DNA of 64,000 nucleotides. Origin: Piscicola geometra (taxonomy: Eukaryota > Annelida > Clitellata > Hirudinida > Piscicolidae). The position numbers and the translations under genes are program-made. This document shows, in pieces, positions 11,724-23,150 of the stretch. The stretch spans positions 2,487,402 through 2,551,401 of the forward strand of contig OX030960.1 in NCBI GenBank assembly GCA_943735955.1, written 5' to 3'. How positions within the stretch are numbered: the first letter of the stretch is position 1; each line of letters starts with the position of its first letter. The notes beneath the pieces are model-generated. The model worked only from the letters and a program-made list of their open reading frames with translations. It was not told the origin of the DNA and made no database searches.

Positions 11724-11966
11724 TAAAATTGCTATTATTTTTTTTCAAATCGCTCATAGTGACAATAGGAAATATTTGTTATTGAGCATCAAACTTTTTT
11801 TTTAATGTTTGGTGATACAAATAGTAATAGTTGATAAAAAAGAATTTGCACTACAGCAAACAGTACTAAATAATATCGCTGGTACTGTATTGACCGATAC
11901 CGGTTCTTTGATTCCAACCCTGGGGAGGACCCTCCCAAGATTTTCAGCAGATCGCCACCCCTGAGT
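11724..11966. repeat. Short dispersed element, uninterrupted copy
   Basis: It begins GGTACTAAAATTGC and ends AGCAGATCGCCACCCCTG. A second copy is split into 50570-50634 and 53515-53710 by a LINE insertion. Both copies share GGTGATACAAATA, GCACTACAGCAAACA and TTTGATTCCAACCCTGGGGA. The right end (read inverted, CAGGGGTGGCGATCTGC) is like a hAT-type terminus. No coding sequence. Confidence 0.8.
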
Positions 11967-12295
11967 GTTACTATCATATGTATGGCATATATTAGTAGAA
12001 AACAAAAAACCGAAACTATAAATGATATTTCCCATCTGAAAAGTGTGTTAGATTGTTGATAAAAAATTAGAAAAAGTCATGAAATTACAACAAAATAACT
12101 TTATAATTAAAAACACAGTGAGCGATTGAATAATGGTAAGGGTCGAATCGACCCGTGTTGGTGTTTTTAGGGTTAAAAAAAAAAGTAGCACTTTTATGCA
12201 CGTCTTTTATTGAATAGTATTAAAATAATTTCATTAAACTTACGTTGTACGATTGTTAGTGAAGGTTTTCAATAATATGACTTGTAAAAAAAGTT
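11967..12295. other. Spacer without recognised features
   Basis: AT-rich. It includes the small palindromic run GGGTCGAATCGACCC near 12139. No open frame of note. Confidence 0.4.
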
Positions 12296-13858
12296 GCTAA
12301 CATTAGATGAAAAAGTTAAATGCATTAAGTTAAATGAAAGTGGACAAAGTTTGAGATGTATTGCCTAAAAATATGGTGTTAGAAAATATCAGGTTTAAAA
12401 CATTTTTCGCAGCAAAAATAAAATCATGAAACAGTTTGGAAGTGGAGAAAATCTCAACAAAAAAGCTGAAAAAAATGTACTTATGGCGAACTCAATGATT
12501 TGGTGTTCGAATGGTTTCTCAAACTAAGAGCAAAAAATCTACTTGTTTCTGGAAAATTGATCCAAGAAAAAGCTAAAAAACTTTCAGAAAAATTTAATCT
12601 TGCTTCATTTTCAGCAAGTAATGGTTGGATAGACAAATTTTTGGTAAAACACAACATTCAGTTTTTGGTTTTAAATGGTGAAGCAGCAAATGTTTCAGAA
12701 GCAATTGATGAATGGGTTGTGAGACTTTCTCATTTATGTGAAGGTTACAGTTCTAAAGATATTTTCAATTGCGATGAAACCGGACTATTTCATAAATTAT
12801 CCTCCGCAAAATCAATGGTGATTAAGGGTGATGCATGCAGTGGTATGAACAGGGCTAAAGACAGATTAACAGTTCTTCTTGCTTGCAGTGTGAAAGAAAA
12901 AAAACTGAAACCTTTAGTAATTGGAAAATCTAAAAATTCAAGATGTTTCAAGTCCATTCACGTTTTTAATTTAAAAGTTCATTATGAAACAAGTTCTAAT
13001 GCTTGGATTTTTCATAAAAGGTTGATCAAAATTAACCAAATAACGATTAATGCTAACAGAAAGATACTGCTGTTCATGGACAACTGTTCATCACATCCTT
13101 ATCTAGACTTTTCCAACATGGAATTCATTTTTTCCAACCCAACACAAATTCTAAACTTCAACCACTTGATGCAGGAATAGCATAAGTATTTCGTACTGAA
13201 ATGTTGAGGTTTATTCTAAATTCATTGTACGAAGATATTTCTGTGGAGAAAATGTTTAAAAAAATTACATTATTAGATGCATTTTTATGGCTGAGGGCTG
13301 CTTGGGATACTGTTAATTCTACAACAATAAAAAGTGTTTTATTAACTGGGGTTTTTAAAGTGATAATTATAATGTAAATGTTTCAGCTAATGATGTTAAT
13401 GAAAGTGTTAATGTTTTACTGCCAAATAATTATACACTGAGTAAATTTGCACTTTATGACAAGGATATTCCAACAGAAAATATCCAAGAAAATGAAACTT
13501 CAGAAGAAGAAGAAAATGAAGAAGTGAGTGAGGAAGAACCAGAAACGTTGTCCCACAGAGAAGCATGGGAGATAACAAACATATTGTTGAAATATAGTTT
13601 GAAAGAGAAAGATTCTGAACTCAAGGAATGTTTGTTGAAATTGGAAAACTTATTTTTAAAATCCTATTGCCTAAAAGCAAAAAAAAAATCATTCAAAATT
13701 AAAAATTAAAAAAAAAATAGTGCATAATGTTTTTTTATTCTTTTTTCATATTCAGTTTTAATAAAGTTTTAGTAAAAAATGAGCCTTTTTTCAAAACCTC
13801 TCCTTTAAGGACAAAATATGGTGACCCGAGCACTGTCCTTATAAGAGAAGTTTTACTG
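12296..13858 (+). pseudogene. Tigger/pogo-type DNA transposon remnant
   Basis: The translation shows an N-terminal helix-turn-helix stretch (EKVKCIKLNESGQSLRCIA, with a stop), then an open frame at 12500-13180. This has the second DNA-binding half (IQEKAKKLSEKFNL) and DDE catalytic blocks (IFNCDETGLF and ILLFMDNCSSHP). A frameshift near 13150 moves the third block (SKLQPLDAGIA) to another frame, and an acidic tail follows at 13440-13710. The right terminus is clear: read inward it begins CAGTAAAACTTCTCTTATAA, ends at 13858 and is followed by TA, the duplication expected for this superfamily. No matching left terminus was found, so the element is truncated as well as frameshifted. Confidence 0.88.
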
Positions 13859-14279
13859 TATTTAATTAGTTTTCGCTAGCACCCATAGCGAAATACGGGG
13901 AATTTTATTGATTTAGAGTTTTTAGTAATTAGTTGAAAAATACCTCTAATTTCGTAATTTTGAAAAAAACAATTATTTAAAAGTGTGCGAAAATATAGGT
14001 TTTTTACGGTATATGTTACAGACAATGTGTAGAATTTTTAGACAATCGATGGAATGCTTCATTCAATCAGTCATTCTGTGGAATTTTTTACGATTTATCA
14101 AATAAAATGCTATTCATTTTAAACTTTTTGCAATAAACTATAAAATTCTAAAGTAAATATAAACATTTACTTTTTTTTATACATATTTTTTAAATAAAAT
14201 GCTATTCATATTGTTTAAATAAACTATGAAACTGTAAACAAAATATTATAAAATTATATATATTTATATTTTTTTAAAT
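13859..14279. other. AT-rich spacer
   Basis: No feature recognised beyond short A/T-rich repeats. Confidence 0.4.
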
Positions 14280-14287
14280 ACACACAT

Positions 14288-14356
<69 letters not shown>

Positions 14357-14475
14357 CACACACACACTCACACACACACACACTCACACACACACACACA
14401 CACATACACATACACACACACACACACATACACACACACACATACACAAACACACACACAAACACATACACACAG
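14280..14475. repeat. (CA)n microsatellite
   Basis: About 196 bases of CA repeats with scattered CT, CG and CATA interruptions. Confidence 0.95.
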
Positions 14476-14482
14476 TGGCAGG

Positions 14483-16597
14483 CCAGTCCTCGGGGTGCAG
14501 TGGGGATTAGAGGTCGGACATGGATGATTTTTCATTCCCGGTCCCGTCCCGATCCCGAAATTTGTTTTCCCGTCCCGTCCCGTTCCCGATGGGACATCAG
14601 AATTTTGATTCCCGTCCCGTCCCGTTCCCGATGGGACATCAGAATTTTGATTCCCGTCCCGTCCCGTTCCCGCAACTCGATTCCCGGTCCCAACCCGTTC
14701 CCGAAACTTTTCATTTATTTATTCATTTTCGCTGCCGTTTTCACTGATTCCAAACTTGCTAGTTCTAACATTTCTTAAAATTTGTTATTTGAAAGTCAGA
14801 GAATATTTCTTTTAATAAAATTTTTAAAAAACACGATTTAAATTTCAAGTATTTATTGAAATGAAAGTATTGAAGTTAGTCATTGTTTTTGAGTAATTCA
14901 ATCAAGTCTTTATTGCTTTTCACACGGGTTAAACCGTTAAGAGTTTCAGCTTTCAAATGAGATGATTTTGGGTCTGAAGTTAAACGACCACATATTGAAA
15001 AATTCCGTTCACAGGGAATATAACTTGCAGATATAGTAAACAAAATTTTTGCTACTTCTTGTAGTATTTTAAAATTGCTCATTTTATTCCAATAAAATAA
15101 AACATCTTTATAATCTTAAATTTTGTTGGGACGTAATTGTGAATATTTGTACAATTCATCCTCTTCTGAATTTTTTTCTTCGTCCATTATTATTAATTCT
15201 TCAATAATGTTATAAATATGTTTTTTGACGACATTCTTATTCTCCACAGCTGGAAATATAAAATCATTCGTATAATTTGATAGTATACTAATTTTATTAT
15301 AATTTTTACGTTATAAAAACAAACATAATAGGTCTAAATAACCATCATTTGTTTTTTTCTCAACGGCACTGCAGCTTGGTCTGGCTGTACAAAATAGAAT
15401 TAAATTTTCTCTAATGAAAGTCTTGGTATTTATTTCTTTTCTATCCCAAACTTTTTTCTTATTATTCTTTCATACTGGGGATGCAACAGACATGCTGTCA
15501 TATGAATAAGATCAATGGCATCTTTTCTTTTGTCGAAATGATCAACTGAGCAATCATTTGGAAATTAATCATTCAAATTCAAAGTATTAATTTATAAAAT
15601 TAAAATAATATAACTGACCATTTTGATTTCATCTGAAAAGTTTTCATCATCACCCATTTGTTCTAATCTCCCTAAGATTTGGACTCGCCATAAGAACTTC
15701 AAATGAAGTGTTGGAGATTTCGACATTGGCAATGGTGGCTTCGTTATACATTTCTATTGCATTTAATACTTATTTTAAGTACGGAGTATCGATGAAATAA
15801 AGATTTCCATACTTAGAAGTTTGCTGAAAAATCATTGTTAAAGAATCCAATCCCAATAACTGTTATTCCCGTTTTTCCCGTTCCCGATTTAAAAGTTGAT
15901 TCCCGTTCCCGTCTTTTCCCGTTCCCGATTTGAATGTTGATTCCCGTTCCCGTTCCCGTCCCGAAAACCTATTCCCGGTTCCCGACTTTTCTCGTCCCGA
16001 AATTAATTTTCATTCCCGTTCCCGCGGGAGTCCCGCGGGTACCCGCAGGTACCCGGTCAGATCGGGTACCCGGTCCGACCTCTAGTGGGGATGCATCTGG
16101 AGCTAGAAATTTTCGCAAGGATTCTGTTCTATAACGTTGAATTATTGACTTTGTCTTCATTGAGGTATCTTCATCATCAGAATCTGAAGCTACATATGTT
16201 CGTAGTCGCTTGTTTGGTGAAAACTGTATAGTTTGGAAGGTTATCTCATCTTCTCTGAAGCATAGTAAAAGCTGTTTATAAAAACTCAAATTTAAAAAAA
16301 AGCAAGACTTCTGTGAAGCACTTTAGACGTAATTTTCAAATTTTCCTACCCAGTTGACATGCTCTAGTTTTTTGAGCACTTTTAAAAAAAAGTCATATTT
16401 TGTTAAAAGCGAAACGGTGACCGGAAAATAAGTCTTCCGGTCTAAAAGAAATTTCATGGAACCTTTTGAAAAACTATTAAGAAAATAATTAGAAATTTTA
16501 AAATCATAATTTTGTTTAGTATTGAATAATCTTATATGATAATGTTCTTCAAATGAAGTAGCAGAAGTTTTAAGCATTAACAAATACTGACCAGAGA
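14483..16597 (-). pseudogene. Unrecognised coding-like stretch, split by a hAT insertion
   Basis: On the minus strand a single frame runs from about 16596 to 16093 with one in-frame TAA near 16321. It reads as ordinary protein: MLKTSATSFEEHYHIRLFNT, then NYFLNSFSKGSMKFLLDR, then an acidic patch (ASDSDDED), then ESLRKFLAPDASP. A possible acceptor (TTTTTGCCTATGTAG) precedes it at 16598. The frame is cut by the hAT element at 14508-16084. Beyond the far target duplication it continues for a few codons (LHPEDWPAT) before running into the (CA)n tract. I do not recognise the protein. It could be a host exon or an element protein. Confidence 0.45.
14508..16084 (-). mobile_element. Complete hAT-family element, copy 3 (1,577 bp)
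   Basis: Ends are TAGAGGTCGGAC and GTCCGACCTCTA, exact inverted repeats, flanked by the perfect 8-bp duplication GTGGGGAT (14500-14507 and 16085-16092). The left arm holds four blocks of CCCGTCCCGTTCCCG separated by ATGGGACATCAGAATTTTGA; the right arm holds CCCGTTCCCG blocks and GTACCCG repeats. The interior has a broken hAT dimerisation segment on the minus strand (15082-14876: LQEVAKILFTISASY, NFSICGRLTSDPKSS). Confidence 0.95.
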
Positions 16598-17599
16598 CTT
16601 CTACATAGGCAAAAACATAAAGTATGAAATAATTAATTTGTGAGTGAAGGAGATTGCCCTCTTAGGCTAATAAATAAGAGTGTATATATATTCAATAAGT
16701 TAAGAGTCTTAGTCTATACTTAAAAAATATTTTAAAATTATATACATGTGTGTATGTATGTAACAATGTTACATTGTAACATACATTGTACGTTACAGGC
16801 AATGTGTAGAATTAGGCAATCTACTGAATAATCAAATCTGACAATCCTTAAAATAAATCTTTTCTTTCAATTTTTATATACTAGTTTATTCATTTATACA
16901 TTTAATTGCAAAAAGTTAAAGATAAACGAATTTTTTTATTAAAAAGGGAAAAATGATCAAATTAATAATATTTTGTCTACAATTTCATAAGTTGGCGAAA
17001 GTTACTTTTCCAAATAAAGCTGATAAATTACGAGATTGTAAATTAAACATGAACTAAATACATAAACATTATAAATTCTTGACAAGGTGGAGAGAATTTA
17101 AAAAGATCAACCGATTTTGTCATCACTTGTAAAATAAATATTGTATGAGTAATCTCCCGTTTATGATTCTACCGATTGTTTGAACATAAAAACATATAAC
17201 AAAAGGAAGATTCAGTGCAAAAGAAGCTAAAAAATTAATCTTTGAAAAAAGCAGGAAGAATAAGGACACAAATAGCACTCTTGAATTTGATGAAAGAGCA
17301 CTATAGAAACTTATTTGATTGATTGATTGAATGACTATGAAGAAACATGCAGCGATGATGACAGTGAAATAAGCAAGAAAGAAAACTATGATTCCAGAGA
17401 AAACAGTGATCACATCAAATACTGTATTCCATGTACAGATAATACAGAATAGAGCACAAATGCAGATAGTGATGTTGTTTGTCCTTCGAGTCGACGAGGA
17501 CCACTCTGGTCATCCGGGAGTGCTGAGACTAACTCTGTGCATGCGCCGATGGATGATGAGGTACGGAAACAGTAGGGACGTCTCCAGGAAGGTTGACAG
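16598..17599. other. AT-rich spacer, nothing firm
   Basis: Minus-strand open frames here are hydrophobic or low in complexity and not convincing. At 17488-17504 lies CGAGTCGACGAGGACC, an exact inverted match to a run near 23556-23572. Confidence 0.4.
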
Positions 17600-18840
17600 T
17601 GCGCGTTTTTCTGGTTGCCTCTTCTGATGATGATAGCAATTACAAGTCTGATGATGGAGCAGCAGCACAAGGTAAAACTAGTGCATATATTTAGAAAAAT
17701 AGCATGGCAAAGTGAACTTTTGTATCCAATAGCATTTATGCATGAAGAAATGAATATCATGCATTTAAAGGTAGGTCTAACTCGATTTTATTTGCGAAAT
17801 GTTGAGTTTCAAGACACAGTTTTGAGTTTTGTAAAATAAAGCATTTTTGGAATAAAAAATTTTCAGTTTTTCAGCTCAAGTTATAATAGATCAACCATAA
17901 TAAATAGATAGTCCATAGAATTTAGAAAATGGAGTGCATGTCATTAGTGGTATAAAAAAGTGCGCAAAAACTTACACAAAATGTCATTGGGAAAGAAATA
18001 ACATACGTGCATTATTTCAATCATAAACTTCGTTTAGCGCTTGTTCATGTCATTAAAAGAGAAATTCAAACTTTTAAAAAGATAACACAATAGGAAGATT
18101 ATTTGAGTAAAGATGGAAAATAAATCTCGAATTTAAAAAAATTGAATTGAACTTATTGCAGTATTAAATGTAATGGCAAATTAAACAAAATTTATCAATT
18201 GAATCAATAGGTCTAGAAGGTAAAATTTTGGAAAACGAGTTGGATGCATGATGTTAAAACACAAACAATTTTCAAACCGCTTAATGTGCATAAGGGCAAA
18301 GCTTACAATATTACAAAAACAATAAGATACATTCAATAGAAATTGGTTTTAATTATTTAAAGGTCAGCAAGAATGAGTGTAGAACCTAGTAAAGACCAAA
18401 AATCATGAATACACGTTTGAATGATTCAATTGTAAGGAGTTTTTTTGATCACGATAATAGACATTTAAGCACAATAAATAAACAAATTTAAAAATTGTAT
18501 CGTAGTTTACTGGACAATGTAATAGGGAAGCTGAAAACACGATTTAACGATGAAGCAATATCAGCACTTATTCTTTCAAATTATTTTTGGACAGAAGGAA
18601 TTGAACCGTTAATTTACATGTTAGATAAAGAAGAAAAAAAGAATATTTAACAGTCTCAAAATACAATTTAACAAAGATTTAACGAAAGACATTACTTTTC
18701 AAACCTTAATGAACAATTTTATAAAATTCAAAGATGTATTTCCATCAAAATATATTATTTAGTTCATTGAAAGTACTATAGAAATTTCAACTTTTACATG
18801 TGGAAATTCATTTCCGACAGTGAATAGAATTATCATTCTG
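17600..18840 (+). pseudogene. Degenerate hAT transposase remnant
   Basis: Several frames together give pieces in hAT order. YVHYFNHKLRLALVHVIKRE (near 18004) matches the conserved HCFNHRLNLAL block of this type. DNVIGKLKTRFNDEAIS (near 18512) matches the pre-dimerisation region. A worn dimerisation segment ISTFTCGNSFPTVNRI ends at about 18838. There are many stops and shifts. The remnant is cut at 18845 by the tail of an L2-type LINE. Confidence 0.6.
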
Positions 18841-18844
18841 CATA

Positions 18845-18915
18845 TCAATCAATCAATCAATCACTAATGATTTGTATAGCGCCCTTTACTAAGTGAACAA
18901 AGGCGCTCTTCAAAT
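18845..18915 (-). mobile_element. 3' tail of the L2/CR1-type LINE family (truncated copy)
   Basis: The minus strand reads CTTAGTAAAGGGCGCTATAC, AAATCATTAGTGATTGATTG and further (TTGA) repeats. This is the same terminal sequence as the long LINE at 50635-53514. Only about 70 bases are present, as expected from a severely 5'-truncated insertion. Confidence 0.85.
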
Positions 18916-20179
18916 AAATTTGTTAAATAAAACGGTTTTTAGACCATTACCAATATATGTATATATATAAATTAAAATATATATATAAACACACAATCAA
19001 CCTCAATAATCCAACCTCACCCACCCCACCGTGACAATCACCGCCAAAAAATCACTATCACCATAAATAAAAAATTCTTTCATCACCACAATACCAACAC
19101 TCATACCACAGCACAATCATCACCACATCATCCTCAAAACACAATCATCATTCTTCTCAATTTTCTGTCTTGCCACTGGTGCCGAGGCTGCGAAAGAGGG
19201 TGAAGGAGAAGTCTTTGCCAACGCTGGTACTGCTGCTGCTATGGAAAGCTTTCTCCTTTATCCTTTCTCCTTGAGCGCTTTGATTCCCTGCGGCCATCTT
19301 GGTCTGCTGCGGCCATTCTCGACAGATTCAAAACAACCAACATTTGCACTAAAAACATTCTAATTAATTTAATTTAATTTTTATTTAGACTTTAGATTCT
19401 AAAGTTTTAATATATTATACCCAAAACCGTTTATTCCACAAATTTATTTGAGCGGCTGCCAAAATGGCAGCCGCTAACCAAAAAAGACGATCAATGTCAC
19501 ATAACAAGAAAACGCAACCAGCATCACTATCAAAGATACATTTAAAACACTCGACAGCAAATCGTCATTCATTCACCTCATTCGACAAGTCCTGTGGCGA
19601 CAAGTAAACTATGAAGCGGCATGTGTGGGTACACTGGTAGTCGTAGTCGTGACCCTGCACACAGGCGGCTCAGGACATTGGGTCGTTCTTCGCAGATATA
19701 GAACAGCGGGAGTCGGGCAGCCCCCTGGGTGACTAAGCAGCTTTTTTCAGGAGTGCACTGTTAATTTCATGGCATGAAGAAGAGGCTAGAAAGGTTCTCT
19801 AAAAATGTCCTGTTCCAAACTTACCTAGCCGCGGTTGGTGGGGATCTTACAAAAGCGGTTGAAACACAAAGAATATCAAAATAATCCCTTAAAGACTGGG
19901 CAGATGAAATTTTCGGACATTCCTTGACAAAGATGATTTAGACAAACCACAGACCCACGTTCTCTTGATCATACCCCCTTCTCAGCACAGAAGGTTACAC
20001 TCTCATCACAGACAAAAAGAAGATCTTGGAGAAGTGGGCTGAACACTTCAACACGTCCTGAATCACCCTTCTACACTCATCGTCGAAGCCATCAATTGTC
20101 TTATAAAGTGCTCACCAACAAAGCACTGGATGATCCTCAAACGATGCTTCCATCATACATCTTTACAAGCGGAAAAAGA
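18916..20179. other. Spacer with dispersed repeat and hairpin
   Basis: 19330-19475 is the second copy of the repeat at 418-570. It ends in a perfect hairpin at 19451-19475, AGCGGCTGCCA, loop AAA, then its exact complement. 18985-19150 is C/A-rich and low in complexity. From about 19780 the sequence becomes less AT-rich and may be the start of the LINE fragment that follows, but no coding match is clear. Confidence 0.45.
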
Positions 20180-20760
20180 GTAGAGAAGCTTTGACAACCA
20201 GAGGCATATCAATGCTTTCTATTGCAGAAAGATATTTGCTAGAATCCTGCTCAACCGCCTCTTGACCAAGATTTCCTGCCTCAAAGTCAGTGTGGTTTTC
20301 AAAAAGAAAGAGAAACATCAACATGTTCGCTGCCAGGCAGTCGCAAAAAAAGTGTCAAAAGCAAAACTCTGACCTGTTTTTGACATATATGGATCTCACC
20401 AAGGTTTTTGAAATTGTCAGAGACCTGCTGTTTGCTGATGACGGTGCCCTCAATGCTGTCTCAGAAGCCGACATGCAACGCAGCGTTAACCTGTTCTCCA
20501 GCGCCTGCAAACTTTGTTCTGTCGATCAGCACAAAGACTGAAGTCCTTCTTCAGTCTGCACTTACAACATCACGGTCAATGGCCAAAGGCTTAACACAGT
20601 AGACCGGTTCATCTACGTAGAAACGTGGGAACAAGCTGCAATGAATCGTTCCACGTGGTGCTCTTCCATTCACAAAACTGTCGTGACCTGCGAGGCAAAC
20701 AGGGTCACTGTCGCAACAACAAAAAATTTGAAAAGCCTGCACTGTCAACCCTTTTGGAGA
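20180..20760 (+). pseudogene. RTE-type LINE fragment with internal deletion
   Basis: Pieces of reverse transcriptase are readable: RGISMLSIAERYFARILLNR (20190-20260), then FLTYMDLTKVFEIV joined directly to RDLLFADDGALNAVSEAD (20380-20475), then ITVNGQRLNTVDRFIYVET (20570-20630). In intact relatives the motif-A block (DLTKAFD) and the FADD block are about 100 residues apart, so the segment between them is missing here. It is related in sequence to the element at 46510-50569. Non-functional. Confidence 0.75.
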
Positions 20761-20875
20761 TGTCTAACTCATCCCTTGCTCCTCATATTCCCGAACCTTC
20801 CGTGCCAGGATCGGCCTAGTCAGCCATCTGCGAACACACAGAGAGCTATTCACAACACCATCCAGAATGACTACA

Positions 20876-21130
20876 ATACAATACAATAAAATCCAATAAA
20901 ATCTAATAAAATCCAATAAAATCCAATAAAATCCAATAAAATCCAATAAAATACAATAAAATACAATAAAATACAATAAAATACAATAAAATACAATAAA
21001 AAACAATAAAATACAATAAAATACAGCAAAATACAATAAAATACAATAAAATACAATAAAATACAATAAAATACAATAAAATACAATAAAATACAATAAA
21101 ATACAATAAAATACAAAAAAATACAATACA
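20876..21130. repeat. 10-bp minisatellite (ACAATAAAAT)n
   Basis: About 25 units. The left units read ATCCAATAAA and the right units ATACAATAAA, so two variants lie in blocks. The array abuts the 3' end of a minus-strand LINE whose own tail is TTGTATT-like. Confidence 0.95.
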
Positions 21131-23150
21131 ACGACAAGTATTATTAACGTGACGTAAACTTTCTAGAATCTGTTATGAGCCTAGCTGTAGTGTTGAACTT
21201 TCTGCAGCTGCGTCATTGGCAACCCAGTGAAAATAATATTGCCAGTCAATTTGACTTAAAACCAAAGCAAAAGTCAATGTTCTCAGTGAGTCCTTGGCCA
21301 ATCAGGGGAGTCATCTTGTTGATGTGAGGTCATGGTGAGGTTCTAGGTTTCTGACACTTTCTGAAGGAATAATCTCGTTCTGACCAATGCGAACTGGATC
21401 TTCAGGAGTGTGAATAGAGTCTCGACGGATAACTTCAGTTTTGCTGGGGTTAAGTTTCATTTGATTGGCACCAATCTAAGCAGCAATTTCATCAATGCAG
21501 ATCAGCTTGATGACCTTTAATGCAATGACCGTAACTTTGGTTGTCATCAGTTTGCTGTTCATGTCTAGCTGCTATGTACAAAGAAAACAGTAAGAACCAA
21601 GGACTCAACCTTTGGGGACTACTACAGCGGAAACCGACGTGGTCGATTTTGTCCTCCTATAGCGGATGTCAAAACATCTGCCACTTAAGTAGTCCCTAAA
21701 CTATTCTAACATAGAAACAGAAAAACCATAGGACATGTGCAGTATCCAAAGCAGTGATGCATCATCTACCAGATCAAAAACTGCAGATAGACCAAGCAAA
21801 GCTAACAATGTAAACTTACCATCGTCTGCTGCCCTAAAAATGTCTGAAAAGACCTTGGTTATAGCAGTTTCTGTTGAATAATGACAACGGTAGGTTGACT
21901 GTAAGGGGGGGGGGGTAAAGATGAGATTCTGCGAGGTAGTCAACCATTCTGTGGAAAATTAATCTTTCCATAAGTTTGGACAACACCCTTAAGCTTGAAA
22001 TAGGCATGTAGGTTTCAGTGAGTTTAAGACTCGGCTTTTTAAGCAGTAGCGTAATTTAGGCCAATTCGAAATACCTCAGAACCCTGCTTGCCAAAACCTG
22101 TTGAATAGGCTCACTATATAAAGAACAATTATTCCAGATATCTCCTTCAACAGCCATTTAGGTACTGGGCCATTCGAGCACTTTTTATTTGGAAGCCCGT
22201 GAATAGCCCTAACTACTTCTTCTTCGTCTTATGCTGTACCCATTCAAACTGAGGCCGTGCTCGCAAAATGAAAATGTTGGGTCATCTTGGGCATCTCTCC
22301 AGCGTCTTACTTCTGCCCACGATGCTATTGAGTTTCCAAATATCAGCTGATTTTCCTTTGGACTGAGAAAGCTTCAAGATCCAGAACAGTTTCCGCTTAC
22401 GTCTGCACAGACTCTTATAGACTTTCGACTGAGCGGGCTAATTTTTTGACTTGCTGTAGCTTTTCTTAAAGGCGCAATACTGATGGTTGATGCACTCTAA
22501 CAGTCTCAAGAGGAATCAACTCATTGAGAATGCTAGTCAAAGTGGAGCTGTAGAGGCCAGCAGCTGTGTCTTCATCAAGGTAAGTGTTAGACGAGAAGAG
22601 ACAGTCGAACCTGTAGAGCAAACTCTGTTTTACCCAAAAGTTTCCAGCGTCTACTAGATGTTTTTTTGTACTCAGAAGAAAGCTTGGCCAAGTGAAAGAT
22701 CCAGGCCAACAGTTTGTGGTCAGAGAAGCCTACTTCAATCAGTCAACTTCAAGATCCTTTCTCGAGGCAACAACATCAAGCCACCTTCTTTGGTTATGGG
22801 TTGGTTGGTTGACTGATCACTGGAAACCATGAGAGCTCAGGATATTCTGAAACGACTGAGTATCGTAATCACTTGGCCTTTCAAGGTGGAGATTGAAATC
22901 TCCCAGGATTAATACTTCTTCACTGTATGTGGCCAAGGTGCTCATGATCTCATTGAAATCCTTGAAGAACACGCTAGAAGCATAACCTGTTCGATAGACA
23001 ACTAAACCAATGTCCGCCCTTGAACCAGAAGTGATTCTGACACAAAGATGCTCGAGACTTGAGGACTGAACTTGTGTATCTAAAGGTGTATCCTGGAATC
23101 CAGAGTCAGCCTTAACTGCAACTTTCCCGTGGTTTGCATGCAGCGTGCTT
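21131..23150 (-). pseudogene. CR1/L2-type LINE, degenerate copy
   Basis: Read on the minus strand from about 23110 to 21180. The endonuclease part shows LILGDFNLHLERPSDYDTQS and FSDHKLLAWIFHL (about 22960-22690). The reverse transcriptase part shows QSTYRCHYSTETAITKVFSD and LLALLGLSAVFDLVDDASLL (21943-21701), where related elements have SAAFDTVDHD. The far end carries NIIFTGLPMTQLQK near 21230. The same family is present at 33281 and 40750. Stops and shifts throughout; not active. Confidence 0.8.

Noticed and set aside
14274..14471. Minus-strand open frame of repeating Val-Cys residues
   Set aside because: It is only the translation of a (CA)n microsatellite.
17123..17413. Hydrophobic minus-strand frame resembling a membrane protein
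   Set aside because: AT-rich composition alone gives such hydrophobic runs; there is no start context, no motif and no neighbour in support.
20764..21137. Three overlapping minus-strand frames rich in Ile, Leu, Tyr and Phe that look like membrane proteins
   Set aside because: They are translations of the 10-bp minisatellite and have no other support.
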